Below the pieces are notes generated by a model. The model did no database searches, was not told where the DNA came from, and saw only the letters and a program-made list of their open reading frames with translations. From Labyrinthula sp. Ha (lineage: Eukaryota > Sar > Bigyra > Labyrinthulida > Labyrinthulaceae), in assembly GCA_015227615.1 (NCBI GenBank), contig JAALGZ010000006.1, positions 434,001-498,000 on the forward strand: DNA of 64,000 nt. Reading direction: 5' to 3'. The position numbers and the translations under genes were made by a program. Shown here piece by piece: positions 34,025-45,049 of the stretch; within the stretch, counting starts at the first letter, position 1, and the number at the start of each line of letters is the position of its first letter.

Positions 34025-35728
34025 ATGAGGAACTTATTAACCAGGAGAGCAACTGAACCGTTGAAAGCATTGCTCTATCCGTTTAATCAACAAAATATAA
34101 GAACTTTCACAAATTTGAGCATAGCGAAGAAAAAGGAAAAGCTTAGTTTCTCCAAGGAGTTTTTCTCTCATAAGACAAAGAAGTATAACTTGCCTTGTGG
34201 AAACGTTGTTCAACAGCTTCATGACGGGAAAGAGATTTTTCCTGAAATTGTACGATCATTGCAAATGGCGAAAAAAGAAATATTGATCGAGATGTATTGG
34301 TTTGCTGATGACAAAGCTGGTCAGAAAGTATCTGAGGAGCTTATAGCGGCAAAGAAGCGGGGTGTTGATGTCAATTTGATTTATGACTCTTTCGGATCTT
34401 CCAGTTTTTCAAAAAAACTAAAAAGTACATTAACTGCGGAGGGGGTTAATTTGTATGAATATAATCCCATTAAAATCATTGGAAGAGACAGACTGACCCT
34501 TTTCTCGTATTTTCTCACTAAGTTCTTGCGGCGAGACCACAGAAAGGTGATAGTAGTTGACAGGAAAGTCTCTATTCTGGGAGGGTCTAACGTAGGCAAT
34601 GAATGGCTTCCATTAGAGGAGGGCGGTGATAATTGGCGAGATGTTATGCTCAAGATATCCGGACCTGCAGCGAAGGTATCTGCTGAGATATATCTTCGTT
34701 TCTGCAACGTTTTAAAAGAAAACGAGACTGACTTTAATTATTCCATGTACTTCAAGTTAAAGAGGATGCTTCAGTATACGTCATTTAACCACTTATGGAG
34801 AAAAAAATATGAAAGCGAAAGCAACTCAGATAGGTTCACGCGTGTTTTTCGTGGATACTTAGCGAGGTTGCGCGACAGAGTTGAAAATATGGGATATGGT
34901 CCAAGCTCTGGGCAACTGTTATATTTGCTCCGGAAAGACTTGAACATCAGTTCTTCTAAAGCTTTTGAATATGAAGAAACCTTTGCTAATTCTTATGATT
35001 TGCAACCCCACTTCATGAACTCCACAGGTCTGGAAGAAGAGATATGTCCTGTTTCGTACGCATGGTGGTCTAGTCAAGGAAAAATTCAGACAAAATATGG
35101 CTTCAACACTTTCCCGCCCAACAGCTACTTGGTTCAAAGAACTACTGAAACCTATGAGAATAAAAGCATTCCCTCAAACGTACAACTCTTAACGAATGAT
35201 GCCTGGAATAGTCGGAGGATTATTCGAAGAGGATACCTACGGGCTATCCATGCAGCAAGAAAGAAAATACTTATATCTAATGGCTATTTTCTTCCAGATT
35301 CTGCCATTCTTAATGCGCTGAAAAAGGCCTCTAGGCGAGGAGTAGAAATCAAATTGGTTCTTGCAGAAAAATCTGACGTGTGGTTCTATAAACACCTGGC
35401 TGGTTCAAAATACGAGCAGATGCTGAAGAACGGAATAAAAGTGTACGAGTATCAACCCAGCGTTTTACATAGTAAAGTGGCGAGTTTCGATAACTCTGTC
35501 GCTGTTATTGGATCCTATAATTTAGATCCTTTATCTTATAAAAGGAATATTGAAATGGTGTCTGTAGTGCACAACAGGGAATTCTCGCTAGACTTGGAAA
35601 AAAGGCTGGAGAAGGATATATCCGCACACTGCAAGGATATGAGTATTGAATGGAAACCACCACCACTCCCTCGCCTAGCAGAAGCAATATTAAATAGAAT
35701 GTACGATTATTATGTCAAAATTGTGTGA
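34025..35728 (+). CDS. PLD-family phospholipid synthase, probably mitochondrial cardiolipin synthase
   Basis: Single exon, 567 residues. The N-terminus (MRNLLTRRATEPLKALLYPF) is Arg-rich and amphipathic, suiting a mitochondrial presequence. Two HxKxxxxD motifs are complete: His172-Lys174-Asp179 in DHRKVIVVDRKVSILGGSN, and His482-Lys484-Asp489 in LHSKVASFDNSVAVIGSYN. FADDKAGQKVSEELIAAKKR upstream of the first motif and KRNIEM downstream of the second resemble bacterial-type cardiolipin synthases. Those join phosphatidylglycerol with a second phospholipid in the inner membrane. A poorly conserved region of about 200 residues (205-400) lies between the two halves. Unlike bacterial Cls no N-terminal transmembrane pair is seen, so another PLD-type phosphatidyltransferase or hydrolase remains possible. 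PLD-type cardiolipin synthase is known from several protist groups, whereas animals, fungi and plants use the CDP-alcohol type. Confidence 0.7.
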   Translation: MRNLLTRRATEPLKALLYPFNQQNIRTFTNLSIAKKKEKLSFSKEFFSHKTKKYNLPCGNVVQQLHDGKEIFPEIVRSLQMAKKEILIEMYWFADDKAGQKVSEELIAAKKRGVDVNLIYDSFGSSSFSKKLKSTLTAEGVNLYEYNPIKIIGRDRLTLFSYFLTKFLRRDHRKVIVVDRKVSILGGSNVGNEWLPLEEGGDNWRDVMLKISGPAAKVSAEIYLRFCNVLKENETDFNYSMYFKLKRMLQYTSFNHLWRKKYESESNSDRFTRVFRGYLARLRDRVENMGYGPSSGQLLYLLRKDLNISSSKAFEYEETFANSYDLQPHFMNSTGLEEEICPVSYAWWSSQGKIQTKYGFNTFPPNSYLVQRTTETYENKSIPSNVQLLTNDAWNSRRIIRRGYLRAIHAARKKILISNGYFLPDSAILNALKKASRRGVEIKLVLAEKSDVWFYKHLAGSKYEQMLKNGIKVYEYQPSVLHSKVASFDNSVAVIGSYNLDPLSYKRNIEMVSVVHNREFSLDLEKRLEKDISAHCKDMSIEWKPPPLPRLAEAILNRMYDYYVKIV

Positions 35729-35825
35729 ACAGTTCCTTATCATTAAACAAATATTTATTCTCTTCTATTCCAAACACCAGCTTACCGTAATAATTCTCCT
35801 TTTGTTAGGGTTGTAAGAAAACAGG

Positions 35826-36233
35826 TCATATACAGATGTCGTCCTCATCATCCTCAGGTAGAATTATAGCTCCTGCATCAACATCACATTTCAGATTATC
35901 ACAACTCTCTACATCAATTTCACCAGGTTCTTCACAAAGAAAATATCTTTTCTCATTTATGCACTGCACAAGAACAAAGTCATCACCATTATCCCCATTG
36001 TTTCCTCCATCAAAAGCATCACACTTTTTTTCAAATTGTCTTCTGAAAATTAACTCGCTACTGATAACAACGACAAACCCGATAAGGGCAGATAAAAATG
36101 AAATTGAAAGGAAAATTAGTAATATCGTTCTTCGAGAACAACCTTGATGAGGAGGGGCATCAGTTAAATAACCTGAACTTTTTTTGGCCTCTTGGTTGAC
36201 AGATATTTCTGTAACAGATACAACATAACTCAT
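35826..36233 (-). CDS. Small single-pass membrane protein with acidic C-terminus
   Basis: 135 residues from the ATG at 36233; upstream in-frame codons include only a TTG. A Ser/Lys-rich N-terminal 40 residues precede one hydrophobic helix (TILLIFLSISFLSALIGFVVVI, about residues 40-60), then Arg-Arg-Gln-Phe and an extracellular or lumenal part with six cysteines and many Asp/Gly residues (GGNNGDNGDD; DEDDICI at the end). No family is recognised. The paired cysteines suggest a disulphide-bonded ectodomain. It is convergent with the PLD-type gene, 97 bp away. Confidence 0.55.
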   Translation of the reverse strand: MSYVVSVTEISVNQEAKKSSGYLTDAPPHQGCSRRTILLIFLSISFLSALIGFVVVISSELIFRRQFEKKCDAFDGGNNGDNGDDFVLVQCINEKRYFLCEEPGEIDVESCDNLKCDVDAGAIILPEDDEDDICI

Positions 36234-39200
36234 TTTAATATTTAGTTTGAATTCTATGATGGGTTGAGGTATACGAAGTGCCGGTTTGAGTACCAATTTA
36301 TGACCTGCGTGTCGGTTCTCATTTCGGTTTTGGGTTTAGAGAGCAGGGAATAATTAAACTGAAGGGTTCATTTTGGGAGATTTGTGGGCTGGGCATGCCC
36401 ATACGAAGTTATTAATAGAACATAAGAAGAGAAATAATAGGCTAAGTGAAGGAAAGTTGTATAATTGAACCAATATTCAATTATGTATAAGAAATGTAGA
36501 CTTATAAGTTCACTGCAATTCATTTTATCATATGGTCAACATATTCTTGACCTTATTACTGTTAACCACGGTGTGTCAAGACTCAAAAGGCGAAAGTTAC
36601 TGTTTAGCACGCTGGATTTTTGTTTGTTTAGGTTATTGGGCTCGTTTACTGTTTTTAAATGTTCTTAAAATTTAAAGTTGTTTAGTCAAATATGATAGGA
36701 AAAAAATTTAGAGAAAAGAGCAAGTTATTGGATAGTAGCAGAAACCACAACAGAGAGTCAAGATAAAGACACAATTTTGAACATCATCTATTATAATTTT
36801 ATTTTTCTGTGCTAAGTAATAGAGTTATTTATTAATAGCAAATGAACTATAATACCCTGTTTTTCGAGCTCGTAGTGTGACCAAGGTAATGTATGTATCC
36901 TAAGGGAATTATGCGTGTATTATTTAAGGCATATAGGTTTGGGTCTATTATTACGGGGATTTTGTCAGATATAATGGGCACCGTGATTTTCTTGATAGCC
37001 TAGAACAATAAGAATTGCTGTCATATACTTTTATTTCTGGTACTCTGGCTGACTTGTTAAGTTATTATGGTTTGTTCAATTACGGGGCTGGCTAACCTGA
37101 GCTTGATTATTTGATTTGGTCTTGTCATTATAATAAAGAATCGTTAGCTGATTCAAACTGTAATCTACGAATGCCTCATACATCACCGGGGATTTATTCT
37201 TACTACACCTATGTACCCCTGGGTGACACTGTACCTTCTATGAGTTTATGTTTCGATTTGAAACTATCACAGAACTAAGTCTCAAGAGAAAAAGACACGG
37301 GCTTAATTGGTAGCAAGGCCGGTAGAAAGATGAAAGAGTAAAGGAAAACAATCTGCACGATGTGAATAAGAGGCTTGAAGGGAAACCGGTCTCTCTATGC
37401 TGCTGTAGTAAAGAAATTTATATCTGTAAGAGCAGTACTAACCCTTTATATTTTTTTCTTTTGCTATAAGAGTCTTGTTTGGGCTGGATATCCCTGAGAG
37501 CTTAGCGGAGCTTAATTATTGCGTTTTGCCGCACATTCTTGTAGAAGCATGGTCGGTTTAAACACTTATGTGTGGGACATGGTCCTATACAATTTTACCC
37601 ACTAGATTTCTTAGTTAAAATAACTCATTTTGGACTTATTCACTCCTATTGACCAACTGTTATGTCAAAATACCGGCGGACTCCTTTGTCGTTACAGGTA
37701 TTAACTGATCATATTAAATTTTTCCCTCTCTAGGACAAGATTATTATTGTATATCGTAAACAATATCTGCATTAGCTTATAGTTTCTACAAGTCAAATCT
37801 ATAACTTGATATTATTAACGATTACTTGGGCAGCGAAAGCTGTTCGAACTTCTACTATTTGTACAAGTAACTACAGCACGTAGCATGACAGTATATGTAA
37901 TATGGTTTGGTTAAAAATGGTAGAAACTACTTTGATAGTAATGGTTGACTAAGATTTGACATATTGTTATACAGAGAAAAGGTTTGGTGATGAAGACCTT
38001 TTTGGGGGGTTAATTGTGGATCATAACCAAAATATTATGAAGAAGCCAGTTATTCAAATTATACAGAATAATATTTTTAAAGTGTTCTAGCACAATTCTA
38101 TTAGATTTCAAGTGAGAAATTGAGAATATATCTGAAGTGTTAGATGTAAACTTCACATAACTGAAAAATTCAGAAGAAAAGAGTTCATAAAATTTCAAGG
38201 ATTCCTTCTTAGAATAGCTTAAGGGTCATATGAGTGCTTCCTGGTGAGTAATTTTAAGCATTTACTTACAAATATGGCCAGTAAATTTCATAAGACTTAA
38301 GCTCACCGTATAAACTAGATACTGGTGATGTTCACAAAGAAGTCGTGTTATGAAATTTACATTCTGCTTCTCTAGGGGCAAGTAATATTGTATATCCTCA
38401 ACACTCATTTAACCTCGAATTAGTTATTTTCTAGGAAGGCAATGTCAATAATTTCATCTCACAAGATGTTTTTCTACTCCTTTCACCGCTATTTTGGATT
38501 TATGTGTGGACACAGGAATTATATTTGCAGTAACTTCAGCTTACCGAAAACCAAACCTTAAAGGAATATAATAACATTTACTGAGTTAGCTTGCTTAGGG
38601 TTTAAGATTTGAGGCTTTAGGAAATGAGTTTGTGTAACACGTTTATTCCTGATTTGAGACTTAAGTGACTTAGAAAATTACTAGATATCGAGAAACTCTC
38701 TGCAGATTGTAAATGAAGTTACGCTAATATGTTGAAATTTCTTAGTTCCATTTAGTAAATAGCGATAAGGAAACATTATGCAATCTTCTTAGATACTACT
38801 GAGTACTTACACAGAAGCAAGTTTAACTGGTGTAAATCTTTGCTCTTATTCTACAATATTTAACCTTCTTTCGTACCCTCTTGGTGCTTCATTAAGTAAG
38901 GTTAAACTTTCTTAGCCCGTTTTACTAGTATTGTTCATATTGAGAATACCCTGTACTCCTAGTGAGCATGGAATGTCTTACCTGTGCTTCTTCTATTTTT
39001 CAGTGACATGTTTGACCCGCTTTTAAGTGAATCTTTTATTTTATGGGAAATTTAGCAAATAAGTGTTTGTTTATTGTGTTGATTATGGACCATTAAGGAT
39101 ATTCTTTGCCATTAAAACACATAAATACATGTATAAGTTGTATTGCTATGGTTTGTAATGGGCTGTAAACATTCTATTTGCTCATGGGTCATTGTCAGAT

Positions 39201-39854
39201 CAACTGTTTTGTGATTGCTATTATTACTTTTTCAACAAACGTCATTATAGGTTCCAACACTAACAAAAATCAGTTGCCAGGAAATCCTTTCTAAAATATG
39301 ACTGAAATCCCTCTAGTTTACCTGCTAATAGGAATAATGCAGTTAAAGAACTACAAACATTTTACGACTTCACCAGGACCTGAGATGTAGTTTGATTTTT
39401 TGGTAGTTCATTATTAACATGTTTGAATAATTTTTGGCGCTTCATTGTGATGACTTAGCAACTAGTTGGAGCTCTTTTGCTAAGCAGGAAACAATCTTAG
39501 GTATAAATAATGAAGAAATTTGGTGAGTAATTCTCTGTTTCATAGTTCTTGTTCATTTTCGTTAGAAAACATGAAAATTCCTTTCACTCCTGATTGAAAC
39601 ATCTTATGAAAGCTCATGAACTTCTTTGATACATTCTGGTGAACTTAGAAGTTAACACCGGCTTCATAGTATACCTTTAAAGAAGCAGAAGGAATATTTC
39701 CCTGATATTGTGTATCATAATACTTTGGTTTTCAGCACAAAAGAAAACTTAACATCTGCGTTTAACTTAACCGGATAGAAGATTAGATCTTGTCTGACTC
39801 TTGTTGAGTCTAGTGCAGAATGCATCTAAAAGAAGCTTAGCTTGTTAGTCAGGG
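36234..39854. other. 3.6-kb gene-poor stretch
   Basis: No supported coding region. Short frames at 36465-36668 plus and 38010-38198 minus have no motif. No structured RNA was recognised. Confidence 0.4.
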
Positions 39855-40095
39855 CTAAGCACTGGATTTGATAATGTTGGTTAATTATTACTTGGTAAAT
39901 ATTTTGATTCGGATTATCAAAGAAAGAATTGGGATTCTGATTCGTATCAAATAATCCTGACTTTATTCTCATTATCAACTGATTATCAATAATCAATTAA
40001 AATTAATGGGAAATTAATTCAACCAATAAGAAAAAAACATGGGCAAAATTTTTATTGATTAATTATCAGTGAATCAAATCCAATCCCTAGTTTTG
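39855..40095 (+). repeat. Foldback MITE-like repeat, copy 2
   Basis: About 240 bp. Inner ends are inverted copies: CACTGGATTTGAT...GTTAATTA at the left, and the complement of TTAATTATCAGTGAATCAAATCC at the right. The centre reads CATTATCAACTGATTATCAATAATCAATT, and ATGGGCAAAATTTTTATTG lies in the right half. It aligns end to end with copy 1 (reversed) and with the right half of copy 3. No coding capacity. Confidence 0.7.
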
Positions 40096-40542
40096 AAGCA
40101 CGCCCAGTCTCACGGGCCATTAACGACATTGAGACATTTTCAAATTTTATTTTTTCGCAAGCAATACTAACATATGAATTGTGAAAGGACGAAACTCTTC
40201 TCCTTATATATGTATGAAGCAATGCCTGATTCTTTCGCAGCTAAAGGTAATATTTTGAACTTGTTCGTTTCGACACATCTTCCCAGAACAAATAGACACA
40301 AAGGCAGTAGTTGAACTTCCTTGCAAACACTTAGTATAAAATAAGCTTTGTTGAGCTCATTCTTACTATTGTCACCCTAAATACGCTTATATATTGTTTA
40401 GAACACGAGAATTAGTCTCAACTTCTACTAACTTTCATTTTCCGTTTTCCGAATGTATTCCGTGAAAATTCCTGACAATTCCGTGAAACCACTTTAGGGC
40501 CACACGGCCCATCCCCGAAACCAAGCTGTAATAAAAGACACA
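40096..40542. other. Upstream region of the GDH-like gene
   Basis: Spacer of about 450 bp after MITE copy 2, presumably containing the promoter and leader of the GDH-like gene. No element is identified with confidence. Confidence 0.35.
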
Positions 40543-42258
40543 ATGAAAACTATCTTGCCTCGTGCTCAGTTTACATCCTCATTTGCTAGGCGCTTCCTCT
40601 CAGATTCAACAAAAATACCAAGACCTCCACGTCCGCTTGTAAAAACGCAGTCTATCAACAGTGGTTTTGCTCTTGATCCAGAAGAAAAACCTTCGGAAAA
40701 CTCAAACCAAAAAATGACGCAGTCTTTGGTGGGCGCAAACGTTCACGCTTCTTATGATACGAAACGGGAAGCTGAAAGATGGAAGAAGAAGCCATTGTTT
40801 GCCAGAGAAGGTATGCAGGCCTCATTCAAGACAGGTATAGACATTTTATGGTCTAAATATTTTTTAGGGCAGGACGCGGTTGATCTCTTGTTAATGGAGA
40901 TCAAGAGGCGAGATCCATACCAAGTGGATTTTCAAGCTGCTGCCAAAGATTTTATACAAGATCTAGCAGTAGTAATAGAAGAGAATCCAAAGAGAGCCTG
41001 GAAGTTGAAGCAGTTGCTTGAGCCCGAAGCTATGTTTAGTTTTCGTATTCCTTGGGAAGATGACAATGAGAACACTAGGATCAATCGTGGATTACTCATC
41101 CAGTATTCATCTTCTGTTGGTATGTATTTATTTTTTTTAATATGCTTAGGACCTTATCAAGGAGGAATGATTCTTAATCAGGGTCTTAGTCATAGCACAA
41201 TTCGTACCCTCGGGTTAGAACAAACTCTCAAGAATGCGTTCTTTGGCTTTGGAGGTATGAAATTTGGATCTGATTTTGATGTCAAGGATAAATCAGAGCA
41301 TGAGATTGAATCCTTTTGTGAAGCATTTTTGAATTCGATGAAGCCTATGTTATTGAAAGCCAATAGCCCTATGGGTTTTGAGATGGATCTAAACGCTGGA
41401 AAACAAGTTATGTCTTACATGAAATCTGGTTATCAAACCGTTGATGTAAACTCTGAATTTGAGCTACAAGACCAGAAGACACTTTTTGGGAAATCTATTT
41501 TACATCAGCAGAGTAAGGGTCATGGAGCTGTCTATTTCTCTAAAGCTTGTTTATCAGGTGAATTACGAGAAGATCTCAAAGGAAAGAGGTGTTTAATCTC
41601 TGGTTCGGCATCGTACTCTAGATTTCTAGCGCGAAAGTTGATTGAGCTCGGTGCTAAGCCTTTAACTTTGAGTGATGAGTATGGCTGTATATATGCACCA
41701 GATGGACTTGATGTGAAGGATTTAGAGCTCTTGGAACAATTCAAGGTTGTGAACAGAGATCTGAGTGAGTTTGCTCGCAGCTCTCCTGACTCTTTGGAGT
41801 ACATTAAATTTTCTGTAGCCACTCCTACTGTTTATGCGCTGAAGACAGATGAAAAAATAGATATTGCGTATGCTTGTGAAAAACAGAACGAGGTTAACGT
41901 CGATGATGTTGTTAAGCTCCAAGCTAATGGTATTTCTGCGGTTTTTGAATGTATGGATCGTGCTGTTGCTATAAGTGCAGCTGACAGTTTAATTAGTGAG
42001 GGGATACTATTTGCCCCATCCAAACTTACAAGTGGAGGACCAACAGCTCTTGAAAGAATTTTGACAGAGAGAGAGCTGCTAGATGAAGAAATTGATGGGG
42101 AGTTGAAGAAAAGCATGGAACGAGTTTATGAAAAGGTTGCCGATATGGATAAAAAGTATTCATGTGGCGGAAATTTGAAAAAGGCAGCCAGCATTGCTAG
42201 CTTCTTGCAGTTGTCTATTAAAGAGATCTTACCTTCCTCTACAGATATAGGGTATTAA
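40543..42258 (+). CDS. Mitochondrial glutamate dehydrogenase-like protein, probable pseudoenzyme
   Basis: Two exons, 40543-41119 and 41150-42258, with a 30-nt GT-AG intron; the product is 561 residues. The N-terminus (MKTILPRAQFTSSFARRFLS) is a clear mitochondrial presequence. From about residue 120 on, the fold of hexameric GDH is followed: RDPYQVDF, FRIPWEDDNENTRINRG, GPYQGG, LGLEQTLKNAF, GGMKFGSDFD, GHGAVYF, LIELGAKPLTLSD and a C-terminal FAPSK. Key residues have changed. The first substrate lysine (GPYKGG) is Gln196 and the following RFHP is lost. GGGKGG is GGMKFG, with Lys230 kept but glycine replaced. The catalytic-Asp region PAGD is absent (SPMGFEMD). The dinucleotide loop GSGNVA reads GSASYS and EGANMP reads ECMDRA. 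Other conserved folding segments are intact and the frame is open, so this is likely an expressed non-catalytic or re-purposed paralogue rather than a dead gene. Confidence 0.8.
   Translation: MKTILPRAQFTSSFARRFLSDSTKIPRPPRPLVKTQSINSGFALDPEEKPSENSNQKMTQSLVGANVHASYDTKREAERWKKKPLFAREGMQASFKTGIDILWSKYFLGQDAVDLLLMEIKRRDPYQVDFQAAAKDFIQDLAVVIEENPKRAWKLKQLLEPEAMFSFRIPWEDDNENTRINRGLLIQYSSSVGMYLFFLICLGPYQGGMILNQGLSHSTIRTLGLEQTLKNAFFGFGGMKFGSDFDVKDKSEHEIESFCEAFLNSMKPMLLKANSPMGFEMDLNAGKQVMSYMKSGYQTVDVNSEFELQDQKTLFGKSILHQQSKGHGAVYFSKACLSGELREDLKGKRCLISGSASYSRFLARKLIELGAKPLTLSDEYGCIYAPDGLDVKDLELLEQFKVVNRDLSEFARSSPDSLEYIKFSVATPTVYALKTDEKIDIAYACEKQNEVNVDDVVKLQANGISAVFECMDRAVAISAADSLISEGILFAPSKLTSGGPTALERILTERELLDEEIDGELKKSMERVYEKVADMDKKYSCGGNLKKAASIASFLQLSIKEILPSSTDIGY
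41120..41149 (+). other. 30-nt in-frame intron of the GDH-like gene
   Basis: Begins GTATGT and ends GCTTAG. It is a multiple of three and stop-free, so retention would insert ten mainly hydrophobic residues just before GPYQGG. Removal restores the conserved SSSVGPYQGG alignment with GDH, which supports splicing. Confidence 0.85.
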
Positions 42259-42387
42259 TTTAGTTTGCATTTGAGATCGAAACATAACAAGTGAAACTAC
42301 ATTCAATGATTTTAACAATTTTTACCTCCTATGTTTGAAAATTAAAGTTTGACTTGCTATTCATAAGTAAATATTTGTACAGTGAAA

Positions 42388-44768
42388 CTAAAACATAATT
42401 CCATCACCTTCAACCTCTTCACTCTCCTCTTCGTCACAATCTTCCCCGATAAAACTCAAGTTGCTCTGATTCTTGCTATTTCTCGGGCTCATTATAGGGT
42501 CAAAGGCAGCAACAGAGGTAACCCTTTTCGACAATTTTGATGGTAGTTCCTTCAGTGAAACTTTGCTGCCCGCACCTTTAGGTTTACCTGAAACTTTAGC
42601 ATACAAGTTTCTCGTATCCGGGCTCAGGGCATCATCTAAGGCTAAAGAACTTTTCTCTAAGCATTTTTTCTCATTGTTCTTATAGCACATGAACAGTTGC
42701 TGTTCTATCTCACTTTCCTTATTCTTGAGGGCAACAACACAATCATTCAACATAAATTCCATCATGCACCTTTGTCGAATCTGGGGAATATGCGGAAAAG
42801 TCATTTGTTGTCCCTCCTCCGTTAATTGCTTATATTGCTCCCTCGTCGGGTTCCTTAATAGCATCTTCAAATCTGCCAGAGTCACGTTAGTTGTAATAGT
42901 AATGTCGCCATGATATTTCTGGGTCAAAAGAGGAATTATCTCTGCAAGGAATTGGAAGGGCATACAATCTGCCAGATGTTTTGCGTAACTGCGAAGTTGA
43001 TCTCTAAGGAACATCACAACTCTTCCAGTCCATCTCCAGGTCCAAGTATAAAAGTTTGCTTCTCGGTTGGGCATTCTTCCACTAAAGTCAATTTCCGTGT
43101 GAGGAGCTAGAATCTTCGCATGAGGATTTACTTGGGAAACGATGAAATGGTTAATATCAAACATTTCCTTTATTCTTTTAGCCGGTAGATCATTTTCAAT
43201 ACTTCCATCTTTCCATTTTACACCATTCAAATCGCATTCAATAACCTCATTATCTAACTTTTTGAATAACTTCGAAGGTTCAAATACACCAGGAAGGGAA
43301 CAACTAGCAGCACATGCTGACCAAATAAGAATGTCAGGGGTCGTTAAATAGTTCAACAATCTTGGAAACTCAGTTGATTCAGTTTCACTGTCACCCTTAT
43401 GTTCAGTTACAGTAATATTGATGATTCTACCCGTCTTTTTGTATGCTTCAAGAAAAGTTATATCCCCAATGGCATCTCTAATGGCTTTCTGAAGAACCTT
43501 GGCATCAAGGAAAGATTTTTTATCGATGAACTCAGGCAGTAACTTTCGCAAGAAGTGAAAATATTGTTGAAGTGGTTGTGGAAGTAATGCAGTAACTGTG
43601 CGATTAGTTGAGTCCACTCTTAAAATTCCAGGCTTCCTTTTCCTTTTTTGGGTGGCATTGGTCGGAAGGAGAGAGTTGCGATCTGGTTGTTGCATAAATT
43701 TATCGAGGTCATCTGCCAACGAGTCTTCTCTTCCAAAGAACCTAAGGTTTAATTGACTTGGATCAAAGAGTTTGAGCAATTCCTTGTCTGTGGAAGCCCC
43801 AACCATTCCACAAACGATGCTCCCTGCGCTAGACCCAGACAGCACTCTCGGAAGAAGTTTTTCTTCAAACAAAGCCTTTACAACACCTACATGTCGCAAA
43901 CCTAAAGCAGCTCCCCCAGAAAGGAGCAAAGCAGAGTTCCCAAAAGACTGCTGAGTCTCTTCGAAAAAACGAATCCTCTCACGGACTAGAAGAAGTTCGT
44001 CAACCAAATCACCTTTTTTCTCCGGTGTACTATGAACCTTGCTCTTTTGTGCCAAAAGGGTTAATGCATCGGAAATTAAGGTTTGGTGGTTCTTGATTGC
44101 AGCTTGAAGTCTAACATTTGTCTTGTTGTTAAGGAAGTTTGCGCTCTTTTTAAAATTTTGTCTCAAGAGGTCAGAACGAAGTAAATGACGTAAAGTTTTT
44201 ACATCGGTAATTTTCTGGGCAACAACTCTTTCATATACCTTATTTCTTCTTGTCACTTGTTCGTACACTTTCAGCTCGTTCGACGTCATTTTTGCATCTT
44301 TTTCTGAAGAAAGCAACTTGGATAAGTTCAATGATGCTTTTCTCCATTCAGAGTAACTCTTAGCGGTTTGCATTTGATCCTGAAATATCATTGCTTCCCT
44401 TCCTATTTTTGTAAACTAGACTATAAATTCTACAAAGAAATTACCTTTGACCATGTTTTCCAGCGAAGAAACCGCCATAGAAATCCCGTGAGCTCGTATC
44501 CGAACTGAAGAAACATCAAAGCGAAAAGTTGGGAAGCAATAGTCTTTGGAGAGAAGATAACTTCAAAGCACATCCACACATTTTTCAGTAAATATAAACC
44601 AACTTTTCCATAACGTAGAAAAACCGGGGTAAATTTCTTCAGCGCAACTTTGCCCACACTAACAAAAAGTACAAGGAACTTATACAGCAGACTTTCAGCT
44701 TTACGAACAGGGTAGGGTGTTTCAGAAAATAACCATCTGAAAGTTTTTCGAGAAAGGAGAGAAGACAT
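42388..44768 (-). CDS. Patatin-domain triacylglycerol lipase (SDP1/Tgl3-5 type)
   Basis: Two exons, complement of 42388-44415 and 44445-44768, with a 29-nt GT-AG intron (44416-44444); the product is about 783 residues. The N-terminal 108 residues have hydrophobic segments followed by KTWSK, then YSEWRKASLNLSKLL, matching the membrane-proximal region of plant SDP1 and yeast Tgl lipases. The patatin domain shows the glycine-rich oxyanion loop LLSGGAALGLRHVGVV, the nucleophile elbow GSSAG (Ser304), and the dyad aspartate in KDGSIENDLPAKR (Asp511), followed by NHFIVSQVNPH typical of this subfamily. All catalytic residues are present. It should release fatty acids from lipid-droplet triacylglycerol. 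The C-terminus is Ser/Lys-rich and ends in an acidic run (EDCDEEESEEVE). It converges with the GDH-like gene, 129 bp apart. Confidence 0.85.
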
Positions 44769-45049
44769 TGTAAGAGTTCTTTTTTTTTCTTTACTTTCCC
44801 TTTTCTTTAACGGAAGTGTCTTTCTAATGCAACGTGTACGTGATGTTTACAACGTGGGTTATGTCAGATATAGCCATTAGACTATCCAATGAATAATTTT
44901 GGGCTCTGTAGAAAATAATGTTTCTCCATTCGAGCCTAGTTCCCATAAACTCTAGGAGTGCAGGTTGCGGTACATTCCTCATTAAGCAATTGAGGGTTCT
45001 CAAATTAAAACTTAGTGAAAGAAAAACTTTTTGAGTTTTAAAGAAATGG
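44769..45049. promoter_or_regulatory. Upstream region of the lipase gene
   Basis: 280 bp upstream of the lipase ATG on the minus strand, pyrimidine-rich next to the start on the plus strand (TTCTTTTTTTTTC at 44777). It must contain the promoter, but no defined motif is seen. Confidence 0.3.

Noticed and set aside
44403-44444. Non-canonical intron boundary in the lipase gene
   Set aside because: The first acceptor tried left a one-base phase error, but using the upstream CTAG acceptor gives a regular 29-nt GT-AG intron in phase.
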